Shown here in pieces: positions 45,746-57,835 of a stretch of DNA of 64,000 bases (position 1 is the stretch's first letter; the number at the start of each line of letters is the position of its first letter). The position numbers and the translations under genes are program-made. The stretch is taken from assembly GCA_037176845.1 (NCBI GenBank), contig JAYKXP010000029.1, positions 248,001-312,000 of the forward strand, in the 5' to 3' direction. Source of the stretch: Paramarasmius palmivorus (Eukaryota > Basidiomycota > Agaricomycetes > Agaricales > Marasmiaceae). The notes below the pieces were generated by a model. It saw only the letters and a list, made by a program, of their open reading frames with translations. It was not told the DNA's origin and ran no database searches.

Positions 45746-48228
45746 ATGCCTCACTCTCAATCCGATGACCTATTTCTTCTCCACAGGATAATTCGATTCA
45801 TTTCTGGAAAGGCCGCTTCGTCATTCTTCACTGAAGTCAGAGTGATTGGTGGTGAGCATGTTCCTGCTCACGGGCCATTGATTGTGTGAGTTCCTACAAT
45901 GTAGTTCATTCTGCTCTGGCTGACAGTCTCCAGTGCGGCGACGCATCATAACATGATGCTGGATCCTGCTATTCTCTGTAGGTGCACATGGAACTCTGAG
46001 ACAACGGGGAACTGAGGTGGTGCTTTGCTGATCAGCGCTTGGATTTCCTCATAAGCGTATATTGAACTACTGGAGCAAAGGTGCGTCTGCAATACTGCTG
46101 TATTACGTCTACTTATGTATCTATGATAGCAACGTTGTTTGCCAACCCAATTGCACGTTGGGTACTCCTTTCCTCAGGAAACATCCCGGTTGACCGTAAA
46201 TCCAAAGACCGACGGATTCTTTTCAAAGGAACGTTTGAAGCACTATCAAAAGGTCAAGCTGTAGCACTGTTCCCGGAAGGTACGAGTTACACGGAACCCA
46301 GGATTATGCAAGTGAAGGACGGCGCCGCGTGGGCCGCATTGGAATACACAAAGTGGGCAGAAGAACAACGGAAGCTAGGAAAGGGAGAAGGTCTACAGGA
46401 TGTGGTCATAATACCTGCAGCAATCGTCTACACAAACAAGTCCAAGTATCGCAGTAGTGTGAGTCAAGCTGTGTCTATGTGCCTCTTTGGTCCTCACAAC
46501 GCCGTTACAGGTCATAATGGAGTCAGTACTCATTCATCCGTAGCTCGCGGCGTATTTTGGCAGTTTCTTATACTTCTTTCGATAAAGATTTGGACGACCT
46601 ATCTCAATGGACCCTTTCAAGGATCAGTTTCTTTCCGCGACTGAAGGTGCACCGCGGGCTGCTGTCAAATCACTTACTCGGACCCTTGAAAGTGCACTCG
46701 CAGAGAACACCGTCAATGCACCGAATTGGTTAGGATTCGAGAACTAAATTGACGTTTCGGCTTGTATTGATGAATGTACAGGGACACTCTCTACGCTGCC
46801 AGAATGGCTCGAGACATCTTGTGGGAAGACGACAAGTCTATTGATCTGGAAGAATTTGTCAATGTTTCGCAAACGTTCGTATGTTTTGATTGAAATGCGA
46901 CCTTGTCAAAACTGACATGTTTGCGGCTTCTCAAGTCTTGTCGACTTGTTTTCTACTCCAGATGTCACGCCCAACGTCGTCTCTGTTAGACGCCACCTCT
47001 TGGAATACTATTCCCTTCTACAGTCAACGAACTTGACCAACTCTGTGTTGTCGAGCCTTCCACTTCCTCGATTACTGGACCCTAACACTCCTACGCCACT
47101 TCCAAGCAGATTATATACACTCGCTATCTTCGTCGGCGGCACCGTCTCATCCTTGGCTCGGCTGCCATTCTTTGTATTCCCGTTGATCGTACATCTCCCG
47201 GTGTATGTCATGGGTCGTTTCGGTGCCAAACTCGTAGAGGACGAAGAAGAGACACAGGCGCAAAATAAGGTGGTTTTTGGACTCCTGTCCATGCTCATGA
47301 TCTACCCAGCGGCGTTTTTCTTCCTCTGGGCTTTGTTTTGGTATACTCACACTGGAGCGCTCCTCGCCGCACTGACGTGCTATTTGTTTGCATCATACCA
47401 TAACCGAATGATTAACGGTGCGTAGCTCTGGTATTTCGTGGTGAAAGCTGCTGACCGTTTCGTTCGGTTCGTGTTGTGAATAGATAATTACGAGCAGTAA
47501 GTAGCTTGGCGACGCTACCATGAGTCTACTAAATAAGCTTCCGTAGCGCTAAACGGTTTATTGCCGCTTGGAGAATACTCATCGGGGTGTGGGCACCGAA
47601 AAAGTGGGACTTGACTCTCCCTGCCCTTTCCCAATACACGACCCCTCTGATTCCCAAGGAGAATCCATGGATCGAGAAGAACAAGGACCAGAAACCGACC
47701 CCTTCTGTTACCCCGTCCTCCAATTCATCATCTACGCAGAACATTCCAAGTATATTACCTCCCTCGCCAGAAATTTCCTTACCCAAGGAGAAGGAACCTG
47801 TTTTACGTCCCAAGCGCCGCCCCCCGACACGTCGGATTATGCGCCATGTACTTCGCGCAAGACTAGAGGCTATCAAGGCGCTTGCTTCCTTCTTTGATCA
47901 GCTCGAACGTGGAGGTGATCGTGACAAGCTGAAGGTTAAAGCTAGTCGGCACCTTGCTAGGCTATATGGTGGAATTAGCGAACGTCCCGGCTGGACTTCG
48001 GGTGATCCTGGGAAGGATGACCTAGATGCAACAGCCACTGATCAGGGTTGGAGATATGCAACCGAAGTTGTTGGATTTCTGAAGAAGCGGGGAGCCAAGA
48101 TACCTTCAATAACGACGCCTGCTAGAACGTCAGAAGAGGAATGGGCTTTGTTGAGCAGCGACGGGGAACGGACACCTATGGAAGAGCGGGAAGAGATCGA
48201 ATGGGTCATCCCCAAGACAGAGAAGTAA
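45746..48228 (+). CDS. SCT1: Glycerol-3-phosphate/DHAP acyltransferase (Sct1/Gpt2 type)
   Basis: This is an ER-membrane enzyme that makes lysophosphatidic acid, the first step of glycerolipid synthesis. The ten exons are 45746-45885, 45934-45977, 46036-46080, 46130-46458, 46511-46521, 46588-46728, 46782-46874, 46936-47417, 47484-47496 and 47547-48228, giving 659 aa. The PlsC motifs are present: THHNMMLDP (HX4D), SSGNIPVDR, and ALFPEGTSYTEP. VIMEFGRPISMDPFKDQF continues the domain and is readable only with an 11-nt exon (46511-46521). The motifs SLARLPFFVFPLIVHLP and GLLSMLMIYPAAFFFLWALF are two membrane segments after the catalytic part, as in yeast Sct1/Gpt2. The C-terminal 180 residues are Pro/Glu-rich and probably regulatory. 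The symbol is by family; the yeast paralogues SCT1 and GPT2 cannot be separated. Confidence 0.87.
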
Positions 48229-50645
48229 ATTCTTCGCCCTGATAGGCTTTTTGGGATATAGGGGTCTCTGGAGGAATACTGGCTTCGATGTGGGGCTATC
48301 CATTGATCTTGAGCCCGGTCGGAACAATAGACCACATAATTGTTTTCGGGACATTCGTTATCTGGTTTCTTTATCATTTCATCAGCATAGTATACAAATG
48401 TGGAACCTCGAAACCTTTCATTCTAATCAATTACTTGTCCCTAATTATCGATTTGATATCACCGCACCTCATCCACGCGCCGACAGGTACTTACTTATAA
48501 GGTGGCGCAATCCAGGTCACATTTACACTTTATTTTATGCATGATGATAACCAAAAACGTGTTATCAACGATATCTTTCAACGTAGATGCTGAACGGCAA
48601 CAAAAGGGTTATCCATGCATGGTCGCTTGCTCACGCGACAAGGACGGAGCATGGAGTCTCTACCCAAAATGAGGGATTGATGTAAGTACACAAATGTTTA
48701 TGGGATGGCCCCGGTCAGCGACCATGCCGAATTCCGTCTAGTAAACCCGGCCTCGGTGAGGATTCTTATGTACGGCTGTGCGACATTCTGAGAAACTAGG
48801 TACGTGAGCAGCAAGGTTGCAGACACCCAAGCCAACCAAGCCTTGTGGATGGTCTAGCTTTCTGTGAGGCGGAAGCATTTTGGGCACAACTGCTAGGTCC
48901 TGGTGCCAATTGCAGAGCCGTCCCGCAGTAGGGATGTTAATCCTGACTGTCATTATCGGTCAACAGTGGCTTGTGGCTAGGTCTCATGTCAAAGACCCCT
49001 TGATCAGGTCTTGCATCCTTCGGGAGATGTATTGCGACAGGTTGAACGTTGGATATCGAGTTGTTGCGTGAGCGCTACGGCGTGGAACATGTTGTAAAAG
49101 CTATGGAGAAGCAAGAGCCCTCAGGACACGTCGAGTCAAAAATAAGCACATCAACTCACTTGTGACGCCTCCAGTGGCGGTGTGCACTACAACGAACCTT
49201 GAACGGCGAGGTTGATAACTCTAAAATAATCGCCCTATACCCAGCACAGTCGCTTCCTGGATTCAGTCGGTGAGCGAGGACGTAGTCTTTCCTTCATTCT
49301 CTGGGGTGAATGTAACAATGTCAGCGCTATGTACCATTAGACGAAAGTGGACACTCTACCGATGAGACGCTGACAACGATACCATACCAATCCGTCCACA
49401 ATAGCTGTCTGCTGACTGGTCTGGAAAGGTGAAGCCGGAGGAATAACGTGGTGGGTAAAAGCATTCTCTTTGAACGGATGTTCTTGTGGCCCTCTTCTGT
49501 ATCTTGCTATCGATTCACAGCGTTATTGCCCAGCGATACGAAAATGATAAATCGAGACTGAGCACTAGCCACTTCGCTTCGACCAGTACGATGGGCTCTG
49601 TCGAGTCGATCCGTTAAGTCGTTAGATATGCTCTGTATGACTTGCACATACTGGCCTGGTATAATCACCCGTCTCGGTTCTTTGAGGCACCGTGCATCAT
49701 GGGTGGAGGAGGCTCGAGGACTACAAGCGTGAGAAATTGAGGTTCATAAAAAGGCCGTGAGAACCAATCTATCTGATCTATCCGACGCTGAGTTCGCCCC
49801 TGTGACGTAACTCTGACCTGGCACCCTCCGACTGCATTCGAACCATCTCTTTCAGTCTATCAGAAAATACTCTGAATTCCTCTAGCAGAGGGGTGGGATC
49901 GTCATTGATACTTGTTGGCAGGGTCATCAGAGGTTACAATGTTTTCTTAGCGTCACCATTTCAACGTCAGTCAGGATGCATGCTGGGACCGTCAGTAGGT
50001 CAGTAGGTACGTTTGTTTGTTTTAGCCGTTTTCTTTTGTTCTTAATGGCGGTGACCTGGACCACTTGTCCTCAAAAGATTTTGGATATGTTAGGCCGCCA
50101 GGGACCGTAGCGGCAAACAGGAATGTTGGCCAAGGGATCATGACAGCTCCCAGTTGAAGCTCTGGAACCATCTCCGCACGCTCAAAATACCCTGGTTTTG
50201 CCCTGTTTTAATTGTCCAGTGCAGGCTCGCCGCCAGGTCATCATCGTGCATCGCGATTGAGAGCGGAGTCGCCAATCATTTCGTCGGTTCCTCAAGATTT
50301 GTTCAACTCTCGATCACTGGCTGTTATGCCCTTGCTGAGTGATATTATAAGGATTGGGATTATGGTAATTGCTTTCTATCGAACTGACATCGATAAAAAA
50401 AACTAGTACCAGTCGCCGATTGAACACACTGCCACACTTCTGTTTCATCTTTCGCTTGTTTCATGGCTGTCCGAACAATACATACTCAGGCCCTCGTCCA
50501 GCGCGCTCGGCACACTATAAAGGACACCCATATCACCTAGTGACCTTTTGACCATCCCTTTCATCCACTTCTTGCGCTTGGCCGCAACTTTTTCTTTATT
50601 TTCAATTTACTCGTCATACAGTGTATTCACGACCTCAGTCCTATC
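48229..50645. other. Gene-poor region of about 2.4 kb
   Basis: No coding exon was supported on either strand and no repeats were noticed. The right end holds the promoter of the secreted protein gene. Confidence 0.4.
50516..50522 (+). promoter_or_regulatory. TATA box of the secreted-protein gene
   Basis: TATAAAG about 125 bp upstream of the ATG, followed by a strongly pyrimidine-rich leader (50550-50640), a common sign of a highly expressed fungal gene. Confidence 0.55.
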
Positions 50646-51396
50646 ATGTTCCTCATTCACGTTCACGCAACGCTTTTCTCTCTTCTTCTATCATCCTACG
50701 CAGCTCTTGCCACTCCCGTCCCCAGACAAGCAAACTCGTTGACCCTCGAGCAACTCAACACCATTATCAAGCAAACATCATGTACCAACGCCCAGTTTCC
50801 AGAAGAATGCCGCGATGCTTCCCAGGCCTTGCCATTCGTCAACAAAGCGTTCTCGGATTATAATATAACGACTATCGGGGAGAAAGCAGCGCTGTTAAGC
50901 TTGATGGCCTTCGAGTCTGGAAATTTTGAGTTCAATATCAATCAGTACGTGCAAGTTTTTTTATTTGGTATTCATCGTCGCACTGACCGAGCTTTCTTGC
51001 AGTTTTCCAGGGAGAGCAGGGCAAGGAACTCGAAATATGATGATGTTCAACTTCATTCACCAATATGCCGTCGACACGCCTTCGACTTCACAGCAGGCTT
51101 TAGAACTGGCTGGTCCCGATCCCAATAGCCCTTCCATAACCAATGCTACGATGAACGCCGTGCGGGAGCTTGTTCTAGGAGATGAGCTGAGCTTCGCTAG
51201 CGCTGCGTGGTTCTACAAACGGAGTGGCGAGGCCAAGATTGGTTGCACCGCTGATGTGGAGGTTGTCCAGGGGTTACAAATTGCCACTTTAGATGGATGG
51301 ACGACCTATATTGAGAAATGTGTTGGAACAACGGTGACTCCTGACAGGCAGGAGGGTTGGGAGTTAACCTTGAACACACTCTTAGGTTTAGCATGA
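50646..51396 (+). CDS. Secreted protein of a fungal family of unknown function
   Basis: The exons are 50646-50944 and 51003-51396, giving 230 aa. The N-terminus is a signal peptide (MFLIHVHATLFSLLLSSYAALA) followed by a Kex2-like dibasic-free propart (TPVPRQ). The body has four Cys (SCTNA, EECRDA, IGCTAD, EKCVG), probably two disulfides. The central motif LMAFESGNFEFNINHFPGRAGQGTRN (split here by the intron at the His codon) is shared, to my memory, by a conserved group of fungal secreted hypothetical proteins. It has a lysozyme-like look (an ESG in a helix), but I cannot assign an enzyme. The TATA box and pyrimidine-rich leader suggest strong, possibly regulated expression. Confidence 0.75.
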
Positions 51397-53403
51397 CCCG
51401 AGTGCTCTTGAGCCTGATGTAGTTATATTTAAGTATCATGGACAATGAATATTACGCTGCGTAGTAGAACATCCCGATTACCCCAGCGTGCGAGTGATTT
51501 AGATTGGGTAGTTGTCCTTCCGTTCATATGAACATCCTGACGGGTTTAGTAAACTCAACCTCTGTGACAGCTCGACAAGGAGCGTCAACGCGAATGCACC
51601 TCGATAATTTCTCCCACAGGGCCGAAGCTCTAGTTGTCACTGTTACCCATATCCGAACATAAACTCGAAGAATATTCTGATATCCTGCGTGGCATTCTTG
51701 GGGACGAACACAACGGAAATCTGATGTCATGAAGCTTTCCCGTTCGACTGAGGTCGTCATCAGGAAACTCAGGAGAAATAAATGCTCACACTGTTCACGG
51801 GAAAATCCTGTTGTGAGAGAACCATACTTCTTTGGACTTCGACCATTCAATCTGAACAGCAATTCCACAGAAAGCGAAAGGAAGGTGTCCTGCGGCCTTA
51901 TCCTGAGGACGTAATGGAACGACGCAACCATGTTGTGAGGCCATCAGTCATATTGAGCATCCGTTTTCTTGGTGACAAGACTCGGTGAGGTGACCAGATG
52001 TAGCGATGGACCGACTAGATTTTCCTACAGGCACAACGCGGGCAGAGCAAGCAAGGTACTTTAGTAGAGATAACTTTTGTTACCATTGATACGCCGAATC
52101 TAAGGCAAGCGTGACTTGTCGGTGGTAGAGTTGCCGAATGAAAGAACACAGAAGGTTCTTATCGCAACTGACTTGCGAACATTGTGCGAACAATGAGATA
52201 CCGGCCTGGATTCGGATTATATCGTTCCCGCTCAAGTGTTCTAGAAATCGATGAATAGCACAGGGAATAAAATTAGGCACATAGCGTTGGCTCGTGGCTA
52301 CCAGGTCCTTATGCAACTGGTTAATTGGCAACTGGACGGCTGCACCCACTCCACGGAATCTCAGTTACAATGCATATATCGACCTGGTTGACCCTGCAAC
52401 AAGAAAACATGTTGGGAACTAAGCCTGACATGCGCTGTACGTACGAGATGCTCACCAATATGCCTACATAGCGATTTGCGACCGTCGATTTCTCCGACCC
52501 AACTGGAAGGTATCATTCTCTCAGAAGCTCTGTTCCGAAAGGCATGTGCATTTGTGACCGGAGAATTGATCCATAACAGTGAGCTGCTTGCTTTACGCAG
52601 TTAGAGGGATTGGAGTCGGAAGTTCAAGCCATTTCCGACACCGCGGGTGCTCTACTTGCTCCCTTCCTAAATCGTTCTTCTGTGAAAAGGTATAAATAGG
52701 GATCTGCGGCTTCAATTAACAAAGATCTCACATATATGCGCTGGAAATAATCAGAGCAAGAAGATCTAACTGTCAAAGGATTAGCGTATTTGTTTATGAG
52801 ATTCCTCTGATTGGCACGGAGATATAAATCTGAGCTGGAAGCGGAAATCTTCAAGAAACAGTACCCAGACGAGTCGGGAATCCGAGAGCCATGAGACAAT
52901 GGCTACTGGATCGACGTTGACATGATTGAGACTGCACGGGCGTCAACTGGGTTGTTGCCTCTCTTTCCACCAGCGCCTAATATTCTGGAATGTTCCAGGC
53001 CTTTTCATCCTTCCTTCCTCTATTTCCTTCCCCGCCTACCGCTGGCATCAAGATTCAAATAAGTTAAAGAAGACTAAAGAAGACCGCATGACCATGTTGA
53101 ACGATCCACCAACGGGTATGTTCATCATTTCCTATACAATACTCTACAGACTACTCGATACGGGTATGCCCCCGAATGTTCTTGCGATTTCTCGCTGTTC
53201 TGTCATGCTGGTGTATTCAAATTCTGCAACGTGAACAGTTCATCTATTTATACTGCTCGCTTCGTTCATTGAGCAGACTCATTGGACTTGTTTTGCCTGA
53301 ATCTAGGTGCATTGTCCCGTCTTCGAAAGCGTACAGAATTTCACAAAATTTACAAACATACAGAGAAAGGAACACAGTGAAACATAGTAAACTCGCAGTC
53401 ACA
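51397..53403. other. Gene-poor region of about 2 kb
   Basis: No exon structure or repeat was supported on either strand. Confidence 0.4.
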
Positions 53404-54517
53404 TTATTGTACTATTAGCTGCCCATCCGGATTGTAGGGCCACATAATCAGAGCTGGGCCTGCAACGACGTTTTCATCATCGGCCTTGTCCTTGGTCTTA
53501 CTGACGAAGGCGAAAAGCGTTCCCTTCAGTCCATCAGGAATCATCGCCATTTTGCCGCCGTTTATGGTGGTTGACACAGGTCCATCGGATGTAAGGAAGA
53601 CAAGGAAGACATCCGACGAAGGACCATCGTATGTCAATGCAGTGCTGGCACCTGGTTTCGCATCCTTGGACAATGCCAACGTTGGGTTAGCTTTCGCCGG
53701 CAGTGCAGGGTTCCCAGACGGACATGCGGCGATGAAACCCATGGCGAGGGTGAAAACTTGGTTCGGCGTCAGCGCAACCTGGAAATAAACCATCAGCTAC
53801 AGATACGTCTCGTTGGCATATGACTGACTTCAAATGGACCACTCCATGGGTTAGCCAATTGAACACTCGATTCAACCCATGATGAATGGCGAGCTTCCAC
53901 GGAGAGGATAGTCGCTGCAACTGTGAGGTATGTCTGGTAACGTGGATAAGCACGCCGGCAGTGGAGATTGTATAGAAAAAAACTTGCCTTATCTGTGATG
54001 AATTGAGCTGCTCCACTGTACGCCGAGCTACCAACGGTCTCAAGGATAGCACTCAGAGCAACGAAGCCCTTCGGGTCTGAGTACGGGCTGCTCTGAGGTG
54101 AGATCACACGACAACACGAAAGAGGGACTACACGTACAAATTGTATGTACACTTTTCCGTAGCAGTGCCATTAAGCCCTTTGATTACTGCAGTGATACCA
54201 TCGACGTGCGTCTTCTCGTGCGCAGCGACCTCAGTAAAACGCTTGCGCACCCAGTCAGGGTAGCCAGCAGCAGCGAAGTCATCTGCAGTGAAGTTCGCCA
54301 AGGCATCATGATAGAACGTAGCCTCGAGGTGTTCAAGGGTCAGAGCAAAGTTGAGGACGTCGATATCTGCGATCAAGGAAAGGTGAGTCTGAGAAAAGAC
54401 ATGCGAGCTGAATACAGTACCGGTGACATTTGGGCCACGCTTTACCATAGGGACGGCGAGTCCGCAGGCTAGGGGCACAAGAGGGAAAGCAACGAGGAGA
54501 GAAGCGAAGGTTTTCAT
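53404..54517 (-). CDS. rds1: Rds1-type ferritin-like secreted stress protein
   Basis: This protein belongs to the family of S. pombe Rds1 (ferritin_2 domain), induced by starvation and stress. In reading order the exons are 54517-54421, 54366-54138, 54087-53988, 53933-53829 and 53778-53404, giving 301 aa. A signal peptide (FASLLVAFPLVPLACGLAVP) is followed by a four-helix ferritin-like domain. Motifs are DVLNFALTLEHLEATFYHDAL (Glu and His that could bind metal), EVAAHEKTHVDGI, CTYNFPYSDPK and TYLTVAATILSVEARHSSWV. The C-terminal third is beta-rich and Thr/Ala-rich. The third intron (53934-53987) starts with GC (AAG then GCAAGT), which is needed to keep the frame. Whether it binds metal or acts as an enzyme is not known for the family. 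Confidence 0.85.
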
Positions 54518-56577
54518 TTCAGAAAGTGGAGAGGAAGCAAGGAGCTGCTGCCTATACTGTAGCGGAAATCCATACTTTTAAGGGGCAGCGAGAGAGAGAC
54601 ATAAAATGAAATCGTACGTTGGGTATCGGTCGGGTTTCTCGGGCTGAGTCTGTCATACGCTCCTTCCTATGCCTTCCCGAACAAGGCTAGCAGGGCTCCT
54701 GAATTAGAAGTACGCCATTGTCCGGGATGCCCGAGTGACGCTTTCGATGGCTTCACGCGACTGGATCGCGTCGACATTGTCATTCCAGAAAACAGGGAGA
54801 TGGCTGAGTGCGATTTTCGAGCTGAAGCGCTGAGCATTATAGTAAGTCTCCAACGAGAACAGGCTTTGAGAAACAACTTACTGAAAGCACGAGAAGCATT
54901 TGGCCAGCTACCGAATAGCATTTTTGTCAAGTGGAATTTCAATACAAGCGTCATCTGGCATCCGAATCGAAGGTGCTCGCTGTAGATTCAACAGCTACGT
55001 ATCACCTGCCAGATCGCAGACAGCACAGAGTGGTGTGAGACGAAGATTTAATATCCGGGAACGGAAAACGGAATGAGGAGCTGAGGAGCGGGACTGATCC
55101 TGCGGGCTAGTCACCCGAGTTTGCCAGACAAGGAGGTCAAATGCCCCTCAGACCTGTCATCTCAAAGAGTCTGATTGCATGCGGTCTAAGTATCACAAAA
55201 ATATTCGAAAAGTAAAGAACGTACGAAAGACCAACTTGATGGCTATCCTTGAAGGGTGAACCGCATCGAAGTTTCCAGCCTTCAAACCCGTCAAGACGGC
55301 GAAACGATCAAGTTGTATGGTTGCATTTGTTTGCTTGTCGTTAACTGATTCAGACAGGATTCAGATGCATACGACGAAACTGGCTGACCTCGAGCCCGAA
55401 TGCTTCGCCGTTGTGGAAGTAAAGAAGCAAGAAGAGCGCCTATCGGCTGCAAGAGCTAATCGCTTTCCTCATTGCTACCACCACTAAGCAACATTTTACC
55501 TCTTTTGTCCTACTCATGCGACAGTGTACTTGGTATGGGACCGGACGAGGGCAAGGAGGCAAACGAGTAGGATGGGTAAATGGCCAGTGATTGTAAGCAG
55601 AGACGTTTTTTTTCGATGAAATAAATCTGTTTAAACTATATTCTCCCGCATGATTTTTAGTGCTGGCTACCCAAAGGGCCACGGCCCCCACTTCGATGCA
55701 ATCATCCCAAGTCTAGAAAAGAATATGAACCTCAGTTCATGTCATCTCCGAAAACAAAGAATTTTCGTTTCCGAAGGGCATCCTCTTCCTTCAATTATCA
55801 AGGGACAGGACAAGAACCTTTAGCCAAGGTCTCTTGATCAGCTCGCTTTATTTCGTTCAACTCTAGGCCGTTGGTCGCGCAGCGCACTCTTACCTGTAGC
55901 TCTCACTGAGCTTTCTAGGTGTACAGGGAACCAAGCGATGGTGATATCGATTCATTTCCAGCAGAGGCGATGCTTCGCGGGTGGCCCGACGAACTTTACC
56001 TTATTACAACTTGGATGCCAGACGCCCTCTGACAATCAGGATTGGCTAACTTCGCATGTTGGATGCAATGAATCGCACACAATGGAAGAAGCTACGATTC
56101 GATTTCGAGGCCTTGTGGTCATCTACTACCACCGATGTATGGGAGCAACAAAGGTCATGTTCCGGCGAAGAAGCTAACGCCGTCATATGGAGGAGCATCC
56201 TCGAGAAAGGAAGCCTGAACTGGTAAGAAGAATCTTACAAGCGAGACTACACAATGAAGTGCTCACGTCCGTCTATAGCAAAAATCATCTAGAGCACATT
56301 CACTCTCCGCGAAGTAGTTTGCTGTTTCGCTATCCAAGGGAACTGTATTTCAATCGTTGGATTTGAATCATGGGGCACTGAATCGTGTTTAGATTTCGGA
56401 CGGGAAAAGGCTGTCTGTTATGCCCAACGATATTCTCAGGGGTCGTCAAGTGGTGTAAAGGGTATAGATTAATGTCCACCAGATGAAGGTATATTGTACA
56501 TTCGACGCTGTAACTCGATGTGTACCGGAAATAGACTCGTGTTCATACTTTGCGCAAGGCTTTACAAGTGTTGCGCG
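54518..56577. other. Gene-poor region of about 2 kb
   Basis: A TATA-like TTAAAAG on the minus strand near 54570 probably serves the rds1 gene. Around 55960-56220 short pieces recall F-box-type words (WPDELYLITTW, VIWRSILEKG) in broken frames and may be a remnant. Nothing else is seen. Confidence 0.35.
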
Positions 56578-57179
56578 TCAAGGATCCACATCCATTTTAT
56601 CGTCGGAAAACGTTTGTGTTAGCTGAGGTGCATGGTGCACTTTGAGAAGCTTCTAAGCACGAAGTTAGTATGAGCGTCACTTAGAGAATTTAACGTCATA
56701 CTGACATGATGCACTCCATCCATTAAATCAGCCTCCTCTACACTTCGTGTGAGCTTTCGTTTGAGGGTTGGTTTTGAAGAAGCTATGGGAACGGTTGTTC
56801 GGGGGTTTCTTTCGAGTGTCCATAGGCATTGCTGGTCTCTCCAGGGGTGTGCGTCAACTATGCACGTAGGCACATACACCAGTCCCCGTGGTGCCACCTT
56901 TATCCCATATCTCTCCTTCATCTCTCGCAGCTCTACCGACTTTCGCATCCTCCAAATGCTCTTCAGTGTGCACGAGAAACGGGATTCCATCGGTGTTATG
57001 TGGTCAATCTCGCAGATATAGGCGATACAAGAGTATGGAGCGGTAAGGTAGAACCAGATGCGTTTGACGTCAGGGGCGAGACGGTAGCGTGTAGACTCAT
57101 AAGACTTTTGTCGAGAGATAATTTGCTCCATGCGTTCTGGGGATATAGGAGCCATAACGTCGTATTGTGAAGCAGACAT
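56578..57179 (-). CDS. PUA/ASCH-like domain protein
   Basis: The exons are 57179-56706 and 56652-56578 (intron 53 nt with TACTAAC branch), giving 182 aa. The fold signature is MAPISPERMEQIISRQKSYESTRY followed by RIWFYLTAPYSCIAYICEI, which resembles ASCH/EVE-type PUA-like domains that bind RNA or modified bases. In most relatives the first part reads 'K..E.R' (a small basic pocket); here it is KSYESTRY. A second part, GIKVAPRGLVYVPTCIVDAHPW, closes the barrel. The C-terminus is short and polar. No signal peptide is present. Its function in fungi is unknown; an RNA-binding role is inferred only from the fold. Confidence 0.65.
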
Positions 57180-57215
57180 GGCTTTGGTGTTAGTGTGGGT
57201 GAGAAGGTGTGTAGT

Positions 57216-57225
57216 TTATATATAT
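57216..57225 (-). promoter_or_regulatory. TATA box of the PUA/ASCH-like gene
   Basis: TATATATAA on the minus strand about 40 bp upstream of the ATG. Confidence 0.45.
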
Positions 57226-57835
57226 CCGGGCATCTCGACCGTTTGCGCTACTTCGGTGCCTTCGAACAGTCACTAGTCACTCCACGTCAACTCTGATGGA
57301 GACGAGCGCTCAGCGGAAATCAATTGCCAGGGCCACGAGATGAGTTCAGAGTATCGAATGAGATCAGTATCACACTCACAGGGTGATACATAACACCTGC
57401 AAGCATCTGTCGGCTTAGGCTTACTGAGGGATTTCAGTGGGTTTGCTGGTTGTACAAGAAAATGTGAGCAGAAGTGATCCTATGGCCAAAAGACTAACCA
57501 GATATTTCCGAACCACAAGAACCATCACTGGCTAGTCGACGAAGAGGTATAACAGTGCAAGTTTTGACGGCGATAAGGATAATGATCATGAATGAGGAGG
57601 AGGAGTTACGTCATCCGATTTTCAACCAACATGGTAGCGCCCAGCAAGCGCTTTGACCCCGGTCCACCACCATGAACTTTTTACTCTCTTCTTCGACGTG
57701 CTGATATTCACCCAATTCTCGCAAGTGAAATTATTCGAGTTTGTATAATAAAGGACGGGTATAAGAAATTCAAGGTACGTCTATCAAGTTACCCACTTTT
57801 TTATTTGCTCATTTTTTCGCAACTATTTGGCTTAG
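57226..57835. other. Divergent intergenic region, no gene seen
   Basis: About 0.6 kb between the PUA/ASCH-like gene and F-box gene 4. A TATAATAAAG-like sequence near 57743-57752 may be the core promoter of the F-box gene. Confidence 0.4.

Noticed and set aside
55938..56200. F-box-like words in broken frames
   Set aside because: The similarity is short and frame-shifted; it could be a remnant but is too weak to annotate as a pseudogene.
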